In this document: positions 19,252-27,885 of the stretch, one piece after another
Numbering within the stretch: the stretch's first letter is position 1
How the letters are laid out: every line of letters begins with the position of its first letter
Assembly: GCA_947467145.1 (NCBI GenBank)
Contig: CANIGJ010000008.1
Coordinates: 1-64,000, forward strand
Direction: 5' to 3'
Origin: Rhodospirillaceae bacterium
GTDB lineage: Bacteria > Pseudomonadota > Alphaproteobacteria > Rhodospirillales > UBA2165
DNA length: 64,000 bases
The notes under the pieces: model-generated
Told to the model about the DNA's origin: nothing
Seen by the model: the letters and a program-made list of their open reading frames with translations, nothing else
Databases searched by the model: none
Program-made: the position numbers and the translations under genes

Positions 19252-19685
19252 CGCGCGCCAGTGCGAGCGCGAATATCGATCATCGTCAAACAGGCTTTCG
19301 CCGCCTTACCGCCCAGATCGCGCTTGGTCACATCGGCCCGCTCATAGGCCTGATCGCCATTCTCGCAGGTGAGGATGCCGAAACCATGCGGCATTGCGCC
19401 CTGCACCGCTAGATCCATCAACGCACGGCTCACTTCGCGGCAGATATGGTCGTAATGATCGGTCTGGCCACGGATGACGCAGCCCAGCGAGACGACGCCG
19501 TCATATTTGCCTGTATCCCACGCGAACTTCACAGCGGCCGGAATCTCGAACACGCCCGGCACGGAAATCCGTTCGATCGCATGACCAGACGGCGCGATCA
19601 CTTTGGATGCGCCATCGAACAGCCAGTCGGCGATCTTTTCGTAGAAACGCGCCTCGACGACGAGTATCGGCTTAAGCGCGGTCAT
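19248..19685 (-). CDS. ribH: 6,7-dimethyl-8-ribityllumazine synthase
   Basis: Predicted 145-residue enzyme that condenses the butanone phosphate and ribityl-aminouracil precursors to lumazine. Family segments are VEARFYEKIADWLFDGA, SVPGVFEIPAAVKFA, YDGVVSLGCVIRGQTDHYDHIC (with the catalytic His) and GFGILTCENGDQAYERA. Short N terminus and normal length. Overlaps the ribBX end by 14 bases. Confidence 0.95.
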   Translation of the reverse strand: MTALKPILVVEARFYEKIADWLFDGASKVIAPSGHAIERISVPGVFEIPAAVKFAWDTGKYDGVVSLGCVIRGQTDHYDHICREVSRALMDLAVQGAMPHGFGILTCENGDQAYERADVTKRDLGGKAAKACLTMIDIRARTGAR

Positions 19686-20820
19686 GCGATTCCTCCATTT
19701 TATAAGCGGACAGGTCGGAGGAAATTTTGATCGGACGCTGCTCGACGATCTTCAAGCCATAGCCTTCAATGGCGATCATCGTGCGCTTGGTGTTCGACAG
19801 CAGGATCATGTCGCGGATGCCGAGATCGAGCAGGATCTGCGCGCCCGTGCCGTAATCGCGCAGTTCCAGATACGGGCTTTCACGATCGGAGAAGTGGCTG
19901 CGCACGCGCGCCGACAGGACCGACGGATTGCCGCTGCGGATCAGCACGACAGCGCCGCGCCCGGCCTCGTTGATCTGGGCCATCGCCGTGTGCAGCTCGA
20001 GCGATTTTTGCACGCTGTAGATATCGTCGAAAATATTGAAGGCCTGCACGCGCACTAGAACGGGCTCCGGGCCAGACAGATCGCCCTTGATGAGCGCCAG
20101 ATGCTCGCCGACTTCACCTTCGTTTCGATAAACGACAATGCGGAAGCTGCCGGAATCTCGGGATTCGAATTTGCTTTCGGCGATGGGCTTGGCGATCCGG
20201 TCATGACGCAGGCGGTAGGCGATGAGATCCGCGATGGTCGCGATCTTCAGGCCATGACGCTGCGCAAACGCCACGAGATCGGGCATGCGCGCCATCGTCC
20301 CGTCGTCTTTCATGATCTCGCAGATCACACCGGCGGGATTGAGACCGGCGAGACGCGAGATATCGACGGACGCTTCGGTATGACCGGTGCGCACCAGCAC
20401 ACCGCCGTCCTTCGCCATCAGCGGAAAGACGTGGCCCGGCGTCGTGATCCCTTCGCGCCCTTTGGTCGCATCGATGGCAGCTGCAATTGTACGCGCACGA
20501 TCCGACGCCGAAATGCCGGTGCTGACACCTTCGCGCGCTTCGATGGAAACGGTGAAGGCCGTCTGATGGCGCGTGCCGTTATCGGGCGACATCGACGGCA
20601 AGCCGAGCTGTTCAATGCGGCTCCGGGTCATGGCGAGGCAAACCAGGCCGCGACCATGCTTGGCCATGAAATTGATCGCATCCGGCGTCGCCATCTGCGC
20701 CGGGATCACCAGATCGCCTTCGTTCTCGCGGTCTTCGTCATCGACCAGGATGAACATACGTCCGTTGCGCGCGTCCTCGATGATCTCTTCGATCGACGAC
20801 AGATACTTCTGGTGTTCCAC
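19672..20820 (-). CDS. ribBX: RibBX: DHBP synthase with a degenerate GTP cyclohydrolase II domain
   Basis: Predicted 382-residue protein. Residues 1-205 are a complete 3,4-dihydroxy-2-butanone 4-phosphate synthase (VDDEDRENEGDLVIPA, TGISASDRARTI, GHVFPLMA, RTGHTEASVDI). Residues 226-370 align with GTP cyclohydrolase II, including LRDYGTGAQILLDLGIRDM. Where active enzymes have the three zinc Cys (pattern SECLTGD ... RCDC), this protein reads VRVQAFNIFDDIYSVQKSL at 256-274, with no Cys. It fits the RibBX group described for proteobacteria, so a separate RibA is expected elsewhere in the genome. Confidence 0.9.
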   Translation of the reverse strand: MEHQKYLSSIEEIIEDARNGRMFILVDDEDRENEGDLVIPAQMATPDAINFMAKHGRGLVCLAMTRSRIEQLGLPSMSPDNGTRHQTAFTVSIEAREGVSTGISASDRARTIAAAIDATKGREGITTPGHVFPLMAKDGGVLVRTGHTEASVDISRLAGLNPAGVICEIMKDDGTMARMPDLVAFAQRHGLKIATIADLIAYRLRHDRIAKPIAESKFESRDSGSFRIVVYRNEGEVGEHLALIKGDLSGPEPVLVRVQAFNIFDDIYSVQKSLELHTAMAQINEAGRGAVVLIRSGNPSVLSARVRSHFSDRESPYLELRDYGTGAQILLDLGIRDMILLSNTKRTMIAIEGYGLKIVEQRPIKISSDLSAYKMEESHDRA

Positions 20821-20826
20821 GAACGG

Positions 20827-21414
20827 TCAGTCCTTCCCCAAGAGGCGCGCAACATATCGTGCGACAAGGTCGATTTCCAGGTTTACGCGCGTACCCTGAA
20901 CCATGGCCCCAAAGGTGGTCTGCGCCTGGGTATGGGGAATGATATTGACGCCAAAGGACGTATCGTCGACCGCATTGACGGTCAGCGAGACGCCATCGAC
21001 CGAAATCGACCCTTTGGCGGCGATATAGCGCATCAGTTCTTTCGGTGCGACAAAGGTGAAGCGCTTGGAATCGCCGTCAGGACGAAGCTCGCGCAGGGTG
21101 CCGACACCGTCCACATGGCCGCTGACCATATGCCCGCCCAGTTCAGCGCTGGCCGTCAGTGGGCGTTCCAGGTTCACGCGGGCACCCGGTTTCCAATCGC
21201 CCAAGGTCGTGCACGACAAGGTTTCGGCCGACACATCGGCGGCGAACCAGCCGGGCCCCTTCTCAATCACAGTGAGGCAGGCGCCCGAGCAGGCGATCGA
21301 GGCGCCAATATCGACACTGTTCATATCGAAATGGGTCTCGATCTCAATGCGCGTGTCGCCGGCTTGCGTGATCGAACGCACTTTGCCGAGGTCGGTGACG
21401 ATACCGGTAAACAT
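20827..21414 (-). CDS. ribE: riboflavin synthase, alpha subunit type
   Basis: Predicted 195-residue enzyme that dismutates lumazine to riboflavin. It has the internal duplication of the family: the N-terminal barrel FTGIVTDLGKVRSI with DIGASIACSGACLTVIE, and the second barrel beginning HMVSGHVDGVGTL with GSISVDGVSLTVN. Length is normal. It lies between ribD and ribBX; the 85-base gap to ribD shows no riboswitch. Confidence 0.95.
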   Translation of the reverse strand: MFTGIVTDLGKVRSITQAGDTRIEIETHFDMNSVDIGASIACSGACLTVIEKGPGWFAADVSAETLSCTTLGDWKPGARVNLERPLTASAELGGHMVSGHVDGVGTLRELRPDGDSKRFTFVAPKELMRYIAAKGSISVDGVSLTVNAVDDTSFGVNIIPHTQAQTTFGAMVQGTRVNLEIDLVARYVARLLGKD

Positions 21415-21499
21415 AAGCCTTTGATTATCTTAAAAAACCGGGCCCCGCGACCCCAAAAACTGCAACGCAATGTTGCGGATTCCGCAGCGATCCGGCGTC

Positions 21500-22618
21500 C
21501 TAGCGCCGCCGCGTCAGGATTTCCAGGTTATCCGCGCCCCAGTTGGTTACCGAGCGGCGCTCGAACGCGAACAGCTCGTCGACCCCCTGGACCCCAAGCC
21601 CGGCGATCGCCGGTAGGCCGTCGCCGCCAACGATGGCGGGGGCACGGAACCACGCGATGCGATCGATCAAATCGGCCTGCAGCATCGACGCGGACAGCCG
21701 CCCGCCGCCTTCGACCAGAATGCGCGTCAGCCCCCGTTCAGCTAAGACGTGCGCGGTTTCGATGATATCGACGCCGCCGCCCTCGCCCGCCGCATGGACT
21801 TCGATCAGGATTACCCCGGCATCCACCAGCGGTTCTTTCACATCGGATGCGTGCCCCATCTGGGTGACGACCCACAGCGGCGCCAAAGACAATGTCTGCA
21901 CCAGGCGACTCGATGGCAACAGTCGCAGACGGGCATCGACGACGACGCGCGGACGTCTGGGTTCTTCCGAGGCACCCGGCACGCGCATGGTCAAAGTGGG
22001 ATCGTCGGCTAACGCCGTGTTCGAGCCGACCATGATCGCGTCGTGTTGCAGGCGCAGAAGCTGTCCGGCGGCGCGCGCCGCCTCGCCGGTGATCCATTGG
22101 CTGTCGCCGGTCACGGTCGCGATGCGTCCGTCCAAGGTCGTCGCGGTCTTCAAGGTGAAAAGCGGGCGCTGCTGCGTGACGCGCAGGATGAAGCCGGCAT
22201 TCAGCGCCTTGGCCTCATCGGCGAACCGATCGCGCACGACGCGGATGCCGGCGGCTTCAAGTTTGGCGTAACCACGACCAGAGACGCGAGGATCGGGATC
22301 TTCCATCGCACCGACGACGCATTTAATCCCCGCCGCGATCAGCGCATCGGCGCAGGGCCCGGTCTGGCCTGTATGCGAACACGGCTCCAAGGTGACATGT
22401 GCGGTCGCACCTTTGGCGTCCGCCCCCGCGCGCGTCAGGGCCTCGGTTTCGGCATGGGGTCGCCCGCCGGGTTGCGTCCAGCCGCGTGCTATGACGCGGC
22501 CGTTCTTGACGATGACACAGCCGACGGCGGGATTGGGCCACGTATTACCGAGCCCGCGTGCGGCCAGCGCCAGGGCCGCCCGCATGAATTCGGGCGCATC
22601 ATCCGACGCGCCCGACAT
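21500..22618 (-). CDS. ribD: bifunctional riboflavin deaminase-reductase RibD
   Basis: Predicted 372-residue enzyme for steps two and three of riboflavin synthesis. The N-terminal zinc deaminase has HAETEAL and PCSHTGQTGPC; the C-terminal reductase has KTATTLDGRIAT, DSQWITGEAAR, DAIMVGSNTALADDPTLT and ILVEGGGRLSASML. It starts one base before the nrdR stop region, so nrdR and ribD are close-coupled, as in many bacteria. Confidence 0.95.
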   Translation of the reverse strand: MSGASDDAPEFMRAALALAARGLGNTWPNPAVGCVIVKNGRVIARGWTQPGGRPHAETEALTRAGADAKGATAHVTLEPCSHTGQTGPCADALIAAGIKCVVGAMEDPDPRVSGRGYAKLEAAGIRVVRDRFADEAKALNAGFILRVTQQRPLFTLKTATTLDGRIATVTGDSQWITGEAARAAGQLLRLQHDAIMVGSNTALADDPTLTMRVPGASEEPRRPRVVVDARLRLLPSSRLVQTLSLAPLWVVTQMGHASDVKEPLVDAGVILIEVHAAGEGGGVDIIETAHVLAERGLTRILVEGGGRLSASMLQADLIDRIAWFRAPAIVGGDGLPAIAGLGVQGVDELFAFERRSVTNWGADNLEILTRRR

Positions 22619-22619
22619 T

Positions 22620-23072
22620 TTATTCTTCGCTCAAGGTGCCGATGAACTTCTCGAAATCCTTGGCTTCGCGGAAATTGCGATAGACCGAGGCGAAGCGCAC
22701 ATAGGCGACCGGATCGAGATCGGCCAGCACATCCATCACGATCTCGCCGATCACCTTGGATGGCAATTCGGCTTCGCCCAGGCTTTCGAGACGGCGCTGG
22801 ATCGAATTGACGATACGCTCGATCTGTTCGTCCTCGACCGGGCGCTTCTGCAACGCAATGCGCAGCGAGCGCTGCAGCTTTTCGCGATCGAACGGCTCTT
22901 TCTTGCCGCCCTTCTTGGTGACGGTGAGTTCGCGCAGCTGCACGCGTTCGAACGTCGTCCAACGGGCACCGCATTCCTGACACGAGCGACGGCGGCGGAT
23001 TGACGCCCCATCCTCGGTCGGACGCGAGTCCTTCACCTGAGAATCTTCATGACCACAAAACGGACAGCGCAT
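22620..23072 (-). CDS. nrdR: ribonucleotide reductase regulator NrdR
   Basis: Predicted 150-residue repressor of ribonucleotide reductase genes. The N-terminal zinc ribbon is [16 protein letters not shown] with [14 protein letters not shown], followed by the ATP-cone domain ([51 protein letters not shown]). Length and start are typical. It lies 40 bases downstream of glyA and directly precedes ribD. Confidence 0.96.
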   Translation of the reverse strand: MRCPFCGHEDSQVKDSRPTEDGASIRRRRSCQECGARWTTFERVQLRELTVTKKGGKKEPFDREKLQRSLRIALQKRPVEDEQIERIVNSIQRRLESLGEAELPSKVIGEIVMDVLADLDPVAYVRFASVYRNFREAKDFEKFIGTLSEE

Positions 23073-23112
23073 AGGCCCCCTCTTTCGCCGAGTCTCGCCC
23101 GGCGTCCCCTAC

Positions 23113-24387
23113 CTAATGCCCCTTATAAATCGGAAATCGTTTACAAAGTTCGAGCGTCTTGGCCCGTGCAGCCTTTTCGGCAGCCGAATTGTCCTCGCGG
23201 TTCGCAGCTAGGCCATCGAGCACGTCGGCGATGATGCCGCCGATCTCTTGATATTCGGCCTGACCGAAGCCGCGCGTCGTACCGGCGGGCGTGCCCAAAC
23301 GCACGCCCGACGTCACGGTCGGCTTTTCCGGATCGAACGGGATGCCGTTCTTGTTGCTCGTGATGCCGGCTTTGCCGAGCGAGGCTTCGGCAATATTGCC
23401 GGTCAGCTTCTTCGGCCGCATATCGACCAGCATCAGATGCGTGTCGGTGCCGCCCGAAACGATGCCGCAGCCGCGCTCCACCAGTTTCGCCGCCAGGGTC
23501 TTGGCATTGGCCACGACATTCGCCGCATAGGTTTTGAATTCGGGTTGCAGCGCCTCGCCGAAGGCCACCGCCTTGCCGGCGATCACATGCATGAGCGGAC
23601 CGCCTTGCATCATCGGGAACACGGCCGAATTGATCTTTTTACCGATCTCAAGATCGTTCGACAGGATCAGGCCGCCGCGCGGACCGCGCAGCGTCTTATG
23701 CGTGGTCGAGGTCGTGACATGTGCATGCGGCACCGGGCTCGGATGCACGCCGGCCGCGACGAGACCGGCGAAATGCGCCATATCGACCAGGAAATAGGCG
23801 CCCACTTCATCGGCGATTTCGCGGAACGCCTTGAAATCGATAATGCGCGGATAGGCCGAACCACCCGCGATGATCATCTTCGGCTTGTTGGCCTTGGCGA
23901 GATCGCGCACCTGATCCATGTCGATCAGGCAGTCTTGCTGGCGCACGCCGTACTGCACGGCCTTGAACCACTTGCCCGACAGGTTGGGCGGCGCGCCATG
24001 CGTCAGATGGCCGCCCGCGGCGAGCGACATGCCCATGATGGTGTCGCCCGGCTGCAGCAGCGCCGCCATCGTTTCCTGGTTGGCTTGCGAACCCGAATGC
24101 GGCTGAACGTTGACGTAAGTGCAGCCGAACAGCTGCTTGGCGCGCTCGATCGCCAGTTCCTCGGCGATATCGACGAATTCGCAGCCGCCGTAGTAGCGCT
24201 TACCCGGATAACCCTCGGCGTATTTGTTGGTCATCACCGAGCCCTGCGCCTGCAACACGGCGCGGCTGACGATGTTTTCGGACGCGATCATCTCGATGCG
24301 GTCTTGCTGGCGACCGAGCTCCAGGCCCATCGCCTTGAAGATTTCGGGATCGCGTTCGGCCAAGCTGGAATCGAAAAATTGGGACAT
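23113..24387 (-). CDS. glyA: serine hydroxymethyltransferase
   Basis: Predicted 424-residue PLP enzyme that interconverts serine and glycine with tetrahydrofolate, feeding one-carbon metabolism. The PLP lysine lies in [15 protein letters not shown]; other landmarks are LIASENIVS-like [34 protein letters not shown] and [12 protein letters not shown]. It starts 14 bases after the rpiB stop, and nrdR follows, the conserved rpiB-glyA-nrdR order. Confidence 0.97.
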   Translation of the reverse strand: MSQFFDSSLAERDPEIFKAMGLELGRQQDRIEMIASENIVSRAVLQAQGSVMTNKYAEGYPGKRYYGGCEFVDIAEELAIERAKQLFGCTYVNVQPHSGSQANQETMAALLQPGDTIMGMSLAAGGHLTHGAPPNLSGKWFKAVQYGVRQQDCLIDMDQVRDLAKANKPKMIIAGGSAYPRIIDFKAFREIADEVGAYFLVDMAHFAGLVAAGVHPSPVPHAHVTTSTTHKTLRGPRGGLILSNDLEIGKKINSAVFPMMQGGPLMHVIAGKAVAFGEALQPEFKTYAANVVANAKTLAAKLVERGCGIVSGGTDTHLMLVDMRPKKLTGNIAEASLGKAGITSNKNGIPFDPEKPTVTSGVRLGTPAGTTRGFGQAEYQEIGGIIADVLDGLAANREDNSAAEKAARAKTLELCKRFPIYKGH

Positions 24388-24401
24388 GGATACGCCTTAG
24401 G

Positions 24402-24851
24402 TTAGGAAACGGTCATTTTGTCGATGCGGCGCTGATGGCGACCGCCCTCGAACTCGGTCTCGAGGAAAACTTTGAGGCAATCGCGCGCCACTTCGCTGCC
24501 GATCACCCGCGCCCCCAGCGCCAACACGTTGGCGTCATTATGTAGGCGCGACAGTTTGGCGGCCGTCGTATTATGCGCGAGTGCCGCGCGAACGTGGCTA
24601 TGGCGGTTGGCGGCGATGGAAATGCCGATGCCGGTGCCGCAGATCAGGATGCCGCGCTTCACCTCGCCTTTTTTAATGGCAGCAGCCAGCTTATCGGCGA
24701 AGTCGGGATAATCGACCGAGTCAGGCCCGTTGGTGCCCAGATCGAGGACCCCAAACCCGGCCGTCTTCAGATCGGCGATCAGGATAGCCTTGAGCTCGGG
24801 ACCTGCGTGATCGCAAGCGATTCCAATGGTTTCAGGGCGCTGCGCGTCCAT
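24402..24851 (-). CDS. rpiB: ribose-5-phosphate isomerase B
   Basis: Predicted 149-residue isomerase of ribose 5-phosphate and ribulose 5-phosphate in the pentose phosphate pathway. Visible are IGIACDHAGPELK, DLGTNGPDSVDYPDFADKLA, the catalytic Cys in RGILICGTGIGISIAANR, and NDANVLALGARVIGSEVA. The start at 24851 gives the usual short N terminus; the open frame continues upstream. It is the first gene of a run extending to thiL and is divergent from mucR. Confidence 0.94.
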   Translation of the reverse strand: MDAQRPETIGIACDHAGPELKAILIADLKTAGFGVLDLGTNGPDSVDYPDFADKLAAAIKKGEVKRGILICGTGIGISIAANRHSHVRAALAHNTTAAKLSRLHNDANVLALGARVIGSEVARDCLKVFLETEFEGGRHQRRIDKMTVS

Positions 24852-25000
24852 GGCGGGGCTAATTCCGGCGGTGGCGGTAAAGACGGCGCTACCATATATC
24901 GGCGCGATTCCCAAGTCCAACACAACGTGTCGAGGGGATAACGGCCAGGTAACGGACCGGCCTCAATAAAAAAATCTTCTAATATTGAAATAATGACCGT

Positions 25001-25029
25001 GTGAAATCGGTCTATGTCCCATCTATACT
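25001..25029 (+). promoter_or_regulatory. candidate promoter of mucR
   Basis: GTGAAA at 25001-25006 and TATACT at 25024-25029 are 17 bases apart, 40 bases before the mucR ATG. The surrounding 24965-25040 stretch is strikingly AT-rich, as expected where MucR proteins bind their own promoters. Confidence 0.4.
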
Positions 25030-25068
25030 ATTAGTAATGGTCCATCTTGATTGTCGGAACCAAGTCAA

Positions 25069-25515
25069 ATGGCTGATGAAAAAGTGCCTGACGTAACACG
25101 CGAAGAATTACTGCGCTACGCAACTGAAATCGTCGCCTCCTATCTGGGGCGCAACAAGGTCCCCGGCGAGCAGTTGAGCGACGTAATCACCACCGTCTTC
25201 AACTCGCTGAGCAATCTGGACGGCGGCGGCATCGACGAGATCTATCGCGGTAGCCTGAAACCGGCCGTGCCGGTCAAGAAGTCGATCATGCCGGAATACA
25301 TCGTCTGCCTGGAAGACGGCAAGAAACTCAAGATGTTGAAGCGCTACCTGCGCACCAATTACAATATGACCCCAGACGAATATCGTGCCAAATGGGGACT
25401 GGCGCCCGACTACCCGATGGTGGCGCCCAATTATGCCAAGCAACGCTCCGACTTCGCCAAGAACATCGGCCTGGGCCGCGATACCACACGCAAGCGCAGC
25501 GGCCGGAAATCGTAA
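25069..25515 (+). CDS. mucR: MucR/Ros-family transcriptional regulator
   Basis: Predicted 148-residue global regulator of the alphaproteobacterial MucR type, which binds AT-rich DNA and controls surface polysaccharide, motility and cell-cycle genes. The core is clear: EELLRYATEIVASYLGRNKV, then IVCLEDGKKLKMLKRYLRTN and MTPDEYRAKWGLAPDYPMVAPNYAKQRSDFAKNIGLGR. The zinc ligands of Ros (Cys, Cys, His, His) are here Cys, Asp, Tyr and Asn/Tyr, so zinc binding is doubtful. The ATG at 25069 is preferred over a TTG at 25051. Confidence 0.93.
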   Translation: MADEKVPDVTREELLRYATEIVASYLGRNKVPGEQLSDVITTVFNSLSNLDGGGIDEIYRGSLKPAVPVKKSIMPEYIVCLEDGKKLKMLKRYLRTNYNMTPDEYRAKWGLAPDYPMVAPNYAKQRSDFAKNIGLGRDTTRKRSGRKS

Positions 25516-25539
25516 CCGCCCTCGCCTTCGTTATTGGCC

Positions 25540-26310
25540 ATGATCGTCGTCGATAACATCCGCAAATCATTCGGCGGCGTGGCGGCGCTCGACGGCTGTT
25601 CGCTGGCCATCGCCGACGGCGCCATCACCGGATTGATCGGCCCCAACGGCGCGGGCAAATCGACTTTGTTCGACGTGATCGCGGGTGCGACGCGCGCCGA
25701 CAGCGGTATCGTGAAACTCGACGGCGCCGACATCACCCATGTGGCCGAACATGAGCGCGTGCCGCTCGGCCTCGTGCGCACCTTTCAGGTGCCGCAGGAA
25801 TTTCCCCGTCTCAGTGTACGCGAAAACCTGATGATGGTGCCGGCGAACCAGGCCGGCGAAAATCTGTTCGCGGCCTGGACGATGCGCGCGCGCATTCGTG
25901 CCGAGGAGACCGCGATCCGTGGCAAGGCCGACGAGGTGCTCGCCTTCCTCAGCCTCGATCCGTTGGCCGACGCACCGGCGGGCAGCCTATCGGGCGGACA
26001 GAAGAAGCTGCTCGAGCTTGGCCGCACCATGATGCTCGAGCCTAAGGTTGTGCTGCTCGATGAGCCGGGGGCCGGCGTGAACCGCTTCCTGCTGGCCAAG
26101 CTTGTCGACGCGATCCGCAAGCTCAATACCGAACGCGGCTATACCTTTTGCATCATCGAACACGACATGGACCTCGTCGCCGAACTGTGCGATCCGGTCA
26201 TCGTGATGGCGGAAGGACGCGTGCTGGCGCAAGGAACCATGAACGAGGTGCGGGCCGACGCCCGCGTGCGTGACGCCTATTTCGGCGGCGGCCGGGTCAC
26301 GACCGCATGA
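25540..26310 (+). CDS. livG: branched-chain amino acid ABC transporter ATPase LivG type
   Basis: Predicted 256-residue ATPase of the LivG class. Walker A is GPNGAGKST, the signature is LSGGQKKLLELGRTMM, Walker B is VVLLDEPGAGVN, and the LivG-type insertion with RTFQVPQEFPRLSVRENLMM is present. It begins a tightly packed operon (livG, livF, livH, livM) with ATGA overlaps. The substrate could be branched-chain amino acids or related amides; no binding protein gene is in the operon itself. Confidence 0.93.
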   Translation: MIVVDNIRKSFGGVAALDGCSLAIADGAITGLIGPNGAGKSTLFDVIAGATRADSGIVKLDGADITHVAEHERVPLGLVRTFQVPQEFPRLSVRENLMMVPANQAGENLFAAWTMRARIRAEETAIRGKADEVLAFLSLDPLADAPAGSLSGGQKKLLELGRTMMLEPKVVLLDEPGAGVNRFLLAKLVDAIRKLNTERGYTFCIIEHDMDLVAELCDPVIVMAEGRVLAQGTMNEVRADARVRDAYFGGGRVTTA

Positions 26311-27014
26311 GCGACGATCTGCTCGTCATCGACAATGTGCATGGCGGTTATGGCGGCGCCGATATCCTGACCGGGGCAAGCCTACGTGTCAGCGGACCGG
26401 AAATCGTTGTCATCGTCGGCCCCAATGGCGCGGGCAAATCGACGCTCATGAAATCGATCTTCGGCCTGGTGCAGATCCGTGGCGGCACGATCTCGGCGCT
26501 CGGCCACGACATCACCAACCAGCGCGCCGATCTGATCGCCAAAGCCGGGCTCGCTTACGTGCCGCAGGAACGCAACGTATTCCCCTCGCTTACCGTCGAT
26601 GAAAACCTCGACATGGGCGGCTATCTGAAAAAATCCGACGCCGCACACAAGGACCGCATCTACGCGATCTTCCCACAGCTCGCCAATCGCAAGACCCAAC
26701 GCGCGGGCTCGCTGTCGGGCGGCGAACGCCAGATGCTGGCGATGGGCCGCGCGCTGATGATCGAGCCGAAGCTATTGCTGCTCGACGAGCCGACAGCAGC
26801 ACTCGCCCCCAAGTTGGTCGACGAAACCTTGGACAAGATCGGCGAGATCAAAGCACTCGGTGTCGGCGTGCTGATGGTCGAACAGAACGCCAAACAAGCC
26901 CTGGCGCGCGCCGATCGCGGCATCGTCATGGTCATGGGCAAGGTGCGGATGGAAGACGACGCTGCCAATCTTCTGGCGCGGCCCGACCTGCCCGAACTGT
27001 TTTTGGGCGGCTGA
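26307..27014 (+). CDS. livF: branched-chain amino acid ABC transporter ATPase LivF type
   Basis: Predicted 235-residue second ATPase of the transporter. Walker A GPNGAGKSTLMKSI, the LivF-type VPQERNVFPSLTVDENLDMG, signature LSGGERQMLAMGRALM and Walker B LLLLDEPTAALAP are seen. Its ATG overlaps the livG stop (ATGA), which implies coupled translation. Confidence 0.93.
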   Translation: MSDDLLVIDNVHGGYGGADILTGASLRVSGPEIVVIVGPNGAGKSTLMKSIFGLVQIRGGTISALGHDITNQRADLIAKAGLAYVPQERNVFPSLTVDENLDMGGYLKKSDAAHKDRIYAIFPQLANRKTQRAGSLSGGERQMLAMGRALMIEPKLLLLDEPTAALAPKLVDETLDKIGEIKALGVGVLMVEQNAKQALARADRGIVMVMGKVRMEDDAANLLARPDLPELFLGG

Positions 27015-27018
27015 CGCA

Positions 27019-27885
27019 ATGACCATCACCGACTTCCTCCAGCTCATTATTTTCGGCATCGTATCGGGCGCGATCTTCGCGCTCGGCGGTATCGGCATCT
27101 CGGTGATCTTCGGCATCCTGCGCTTCGCACACCTCGCGCATGGCGACATGATGACCTTCGGCGCGTACCTCGCACTCGCCGCCATCACGTCGCTGCACTT
27201 GCCCGTGCTGGCGGCGCTTCCCATCGCCATGATCGGCACCGCGGCGGCGGCCATCGCCATCGACTATGTGTTCTATCGGCGCTTTCGCCAGGCGCGGCCG
27301 GTCGTGCTGCTGATCTCGTCCTTCGGTATCGCGCTGGTGTTGCGCAGCGCCGTGCAACTCATCTGGGGACCGGGCAATTACGTTTATGAATCCGGCATCA
27401 GCATTCCCTATGTGATCTTCGATCTGCGCATCAAGCCGGATCATCTGCTGATCGTCGCCAGCACGATTGCGATCATCGTCGCCTTCCATTTGTTCCTCAC
27501 CTATACGCGGCTCGGCAAGGCGATGCGCGCCATGAGCGACGATCCCGATCTCGCGCGCGTCAGCGGCGTCGATACCGAACGCGTCGTCGTGTGGACCTGG
27601 GCCATCGGTGGCGCACTGGCGGCGGCCGGCGGCGTGTTTCTGGCGCTCGATACGCAGCTTAATCCCCTGCTCTGCTGGAACATCCTGCTGCCCATGTTCG
27701 CCGCCGCCATCGTCGGCGGCATCGGACGGCCCTACGGCGCCATCGCAGGCGGGCTGCTGATCGGCATCGTCGAGGAACTATCGACCTCGTTTATCGATCC
27801 GGCCTACAAGCCCGCCGTCGCCTTCGTCATCATGGTGGCAGTCTTGCTATGGCGGCCGACCGGCATCCTGAAGGGGACCACCTGA
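27019..27885 (+). CDS. livH: branched-chain amino acid ABC transporter permease LivH type
   Basis: Predicted 288-residue inner-membrane permease with about eight transmembrane helices. Family segments are GAIFALGGIGISVIFGILRFAHLAHGDMM near the N terminus and RLGKAMRAMSDDPDLARVSGVDTERVVVWTWAIGGALAAAGG, with IVGGIGRPYGAIAGGLLIG late. It starts four bases after livF and its stop overlaps the livM start. Confidence 0.93.
   Translation: MTITDFLQLIIFGIVSGAIFALGGIGISVIFGILRFAHLAHGDMMTFGAYLALAAITSLHLPVLAALPIAMIGTAAAAIAIDYVFYRRFRQARPVVLLISSFGIALVLRSAVQLIWGPGNYVYESGISIPYVIFDLRIKPDHLLIVASTIAIIVAFHLFLTYTRLGKAMRAMSDDPDLARVSGVDTERVVVWTWAIGGALAAAGGVFLALDTQLNPLLCWNILLPMFAAAIVGGIGRPYGAIAGGLLIGIVEELSTSFIDPAYKPAVAFVIMVAVLLWRPTGILKGTT

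Noticed and set aside
21415-21499. FMN riboswitch before ribE or elsewhere in the rib run
   Set aside because: I looked for the conserved AGGGTGAAATTCCC / RFN core on the reverse strand here and upstream of ribD and nrdR and did not see it.
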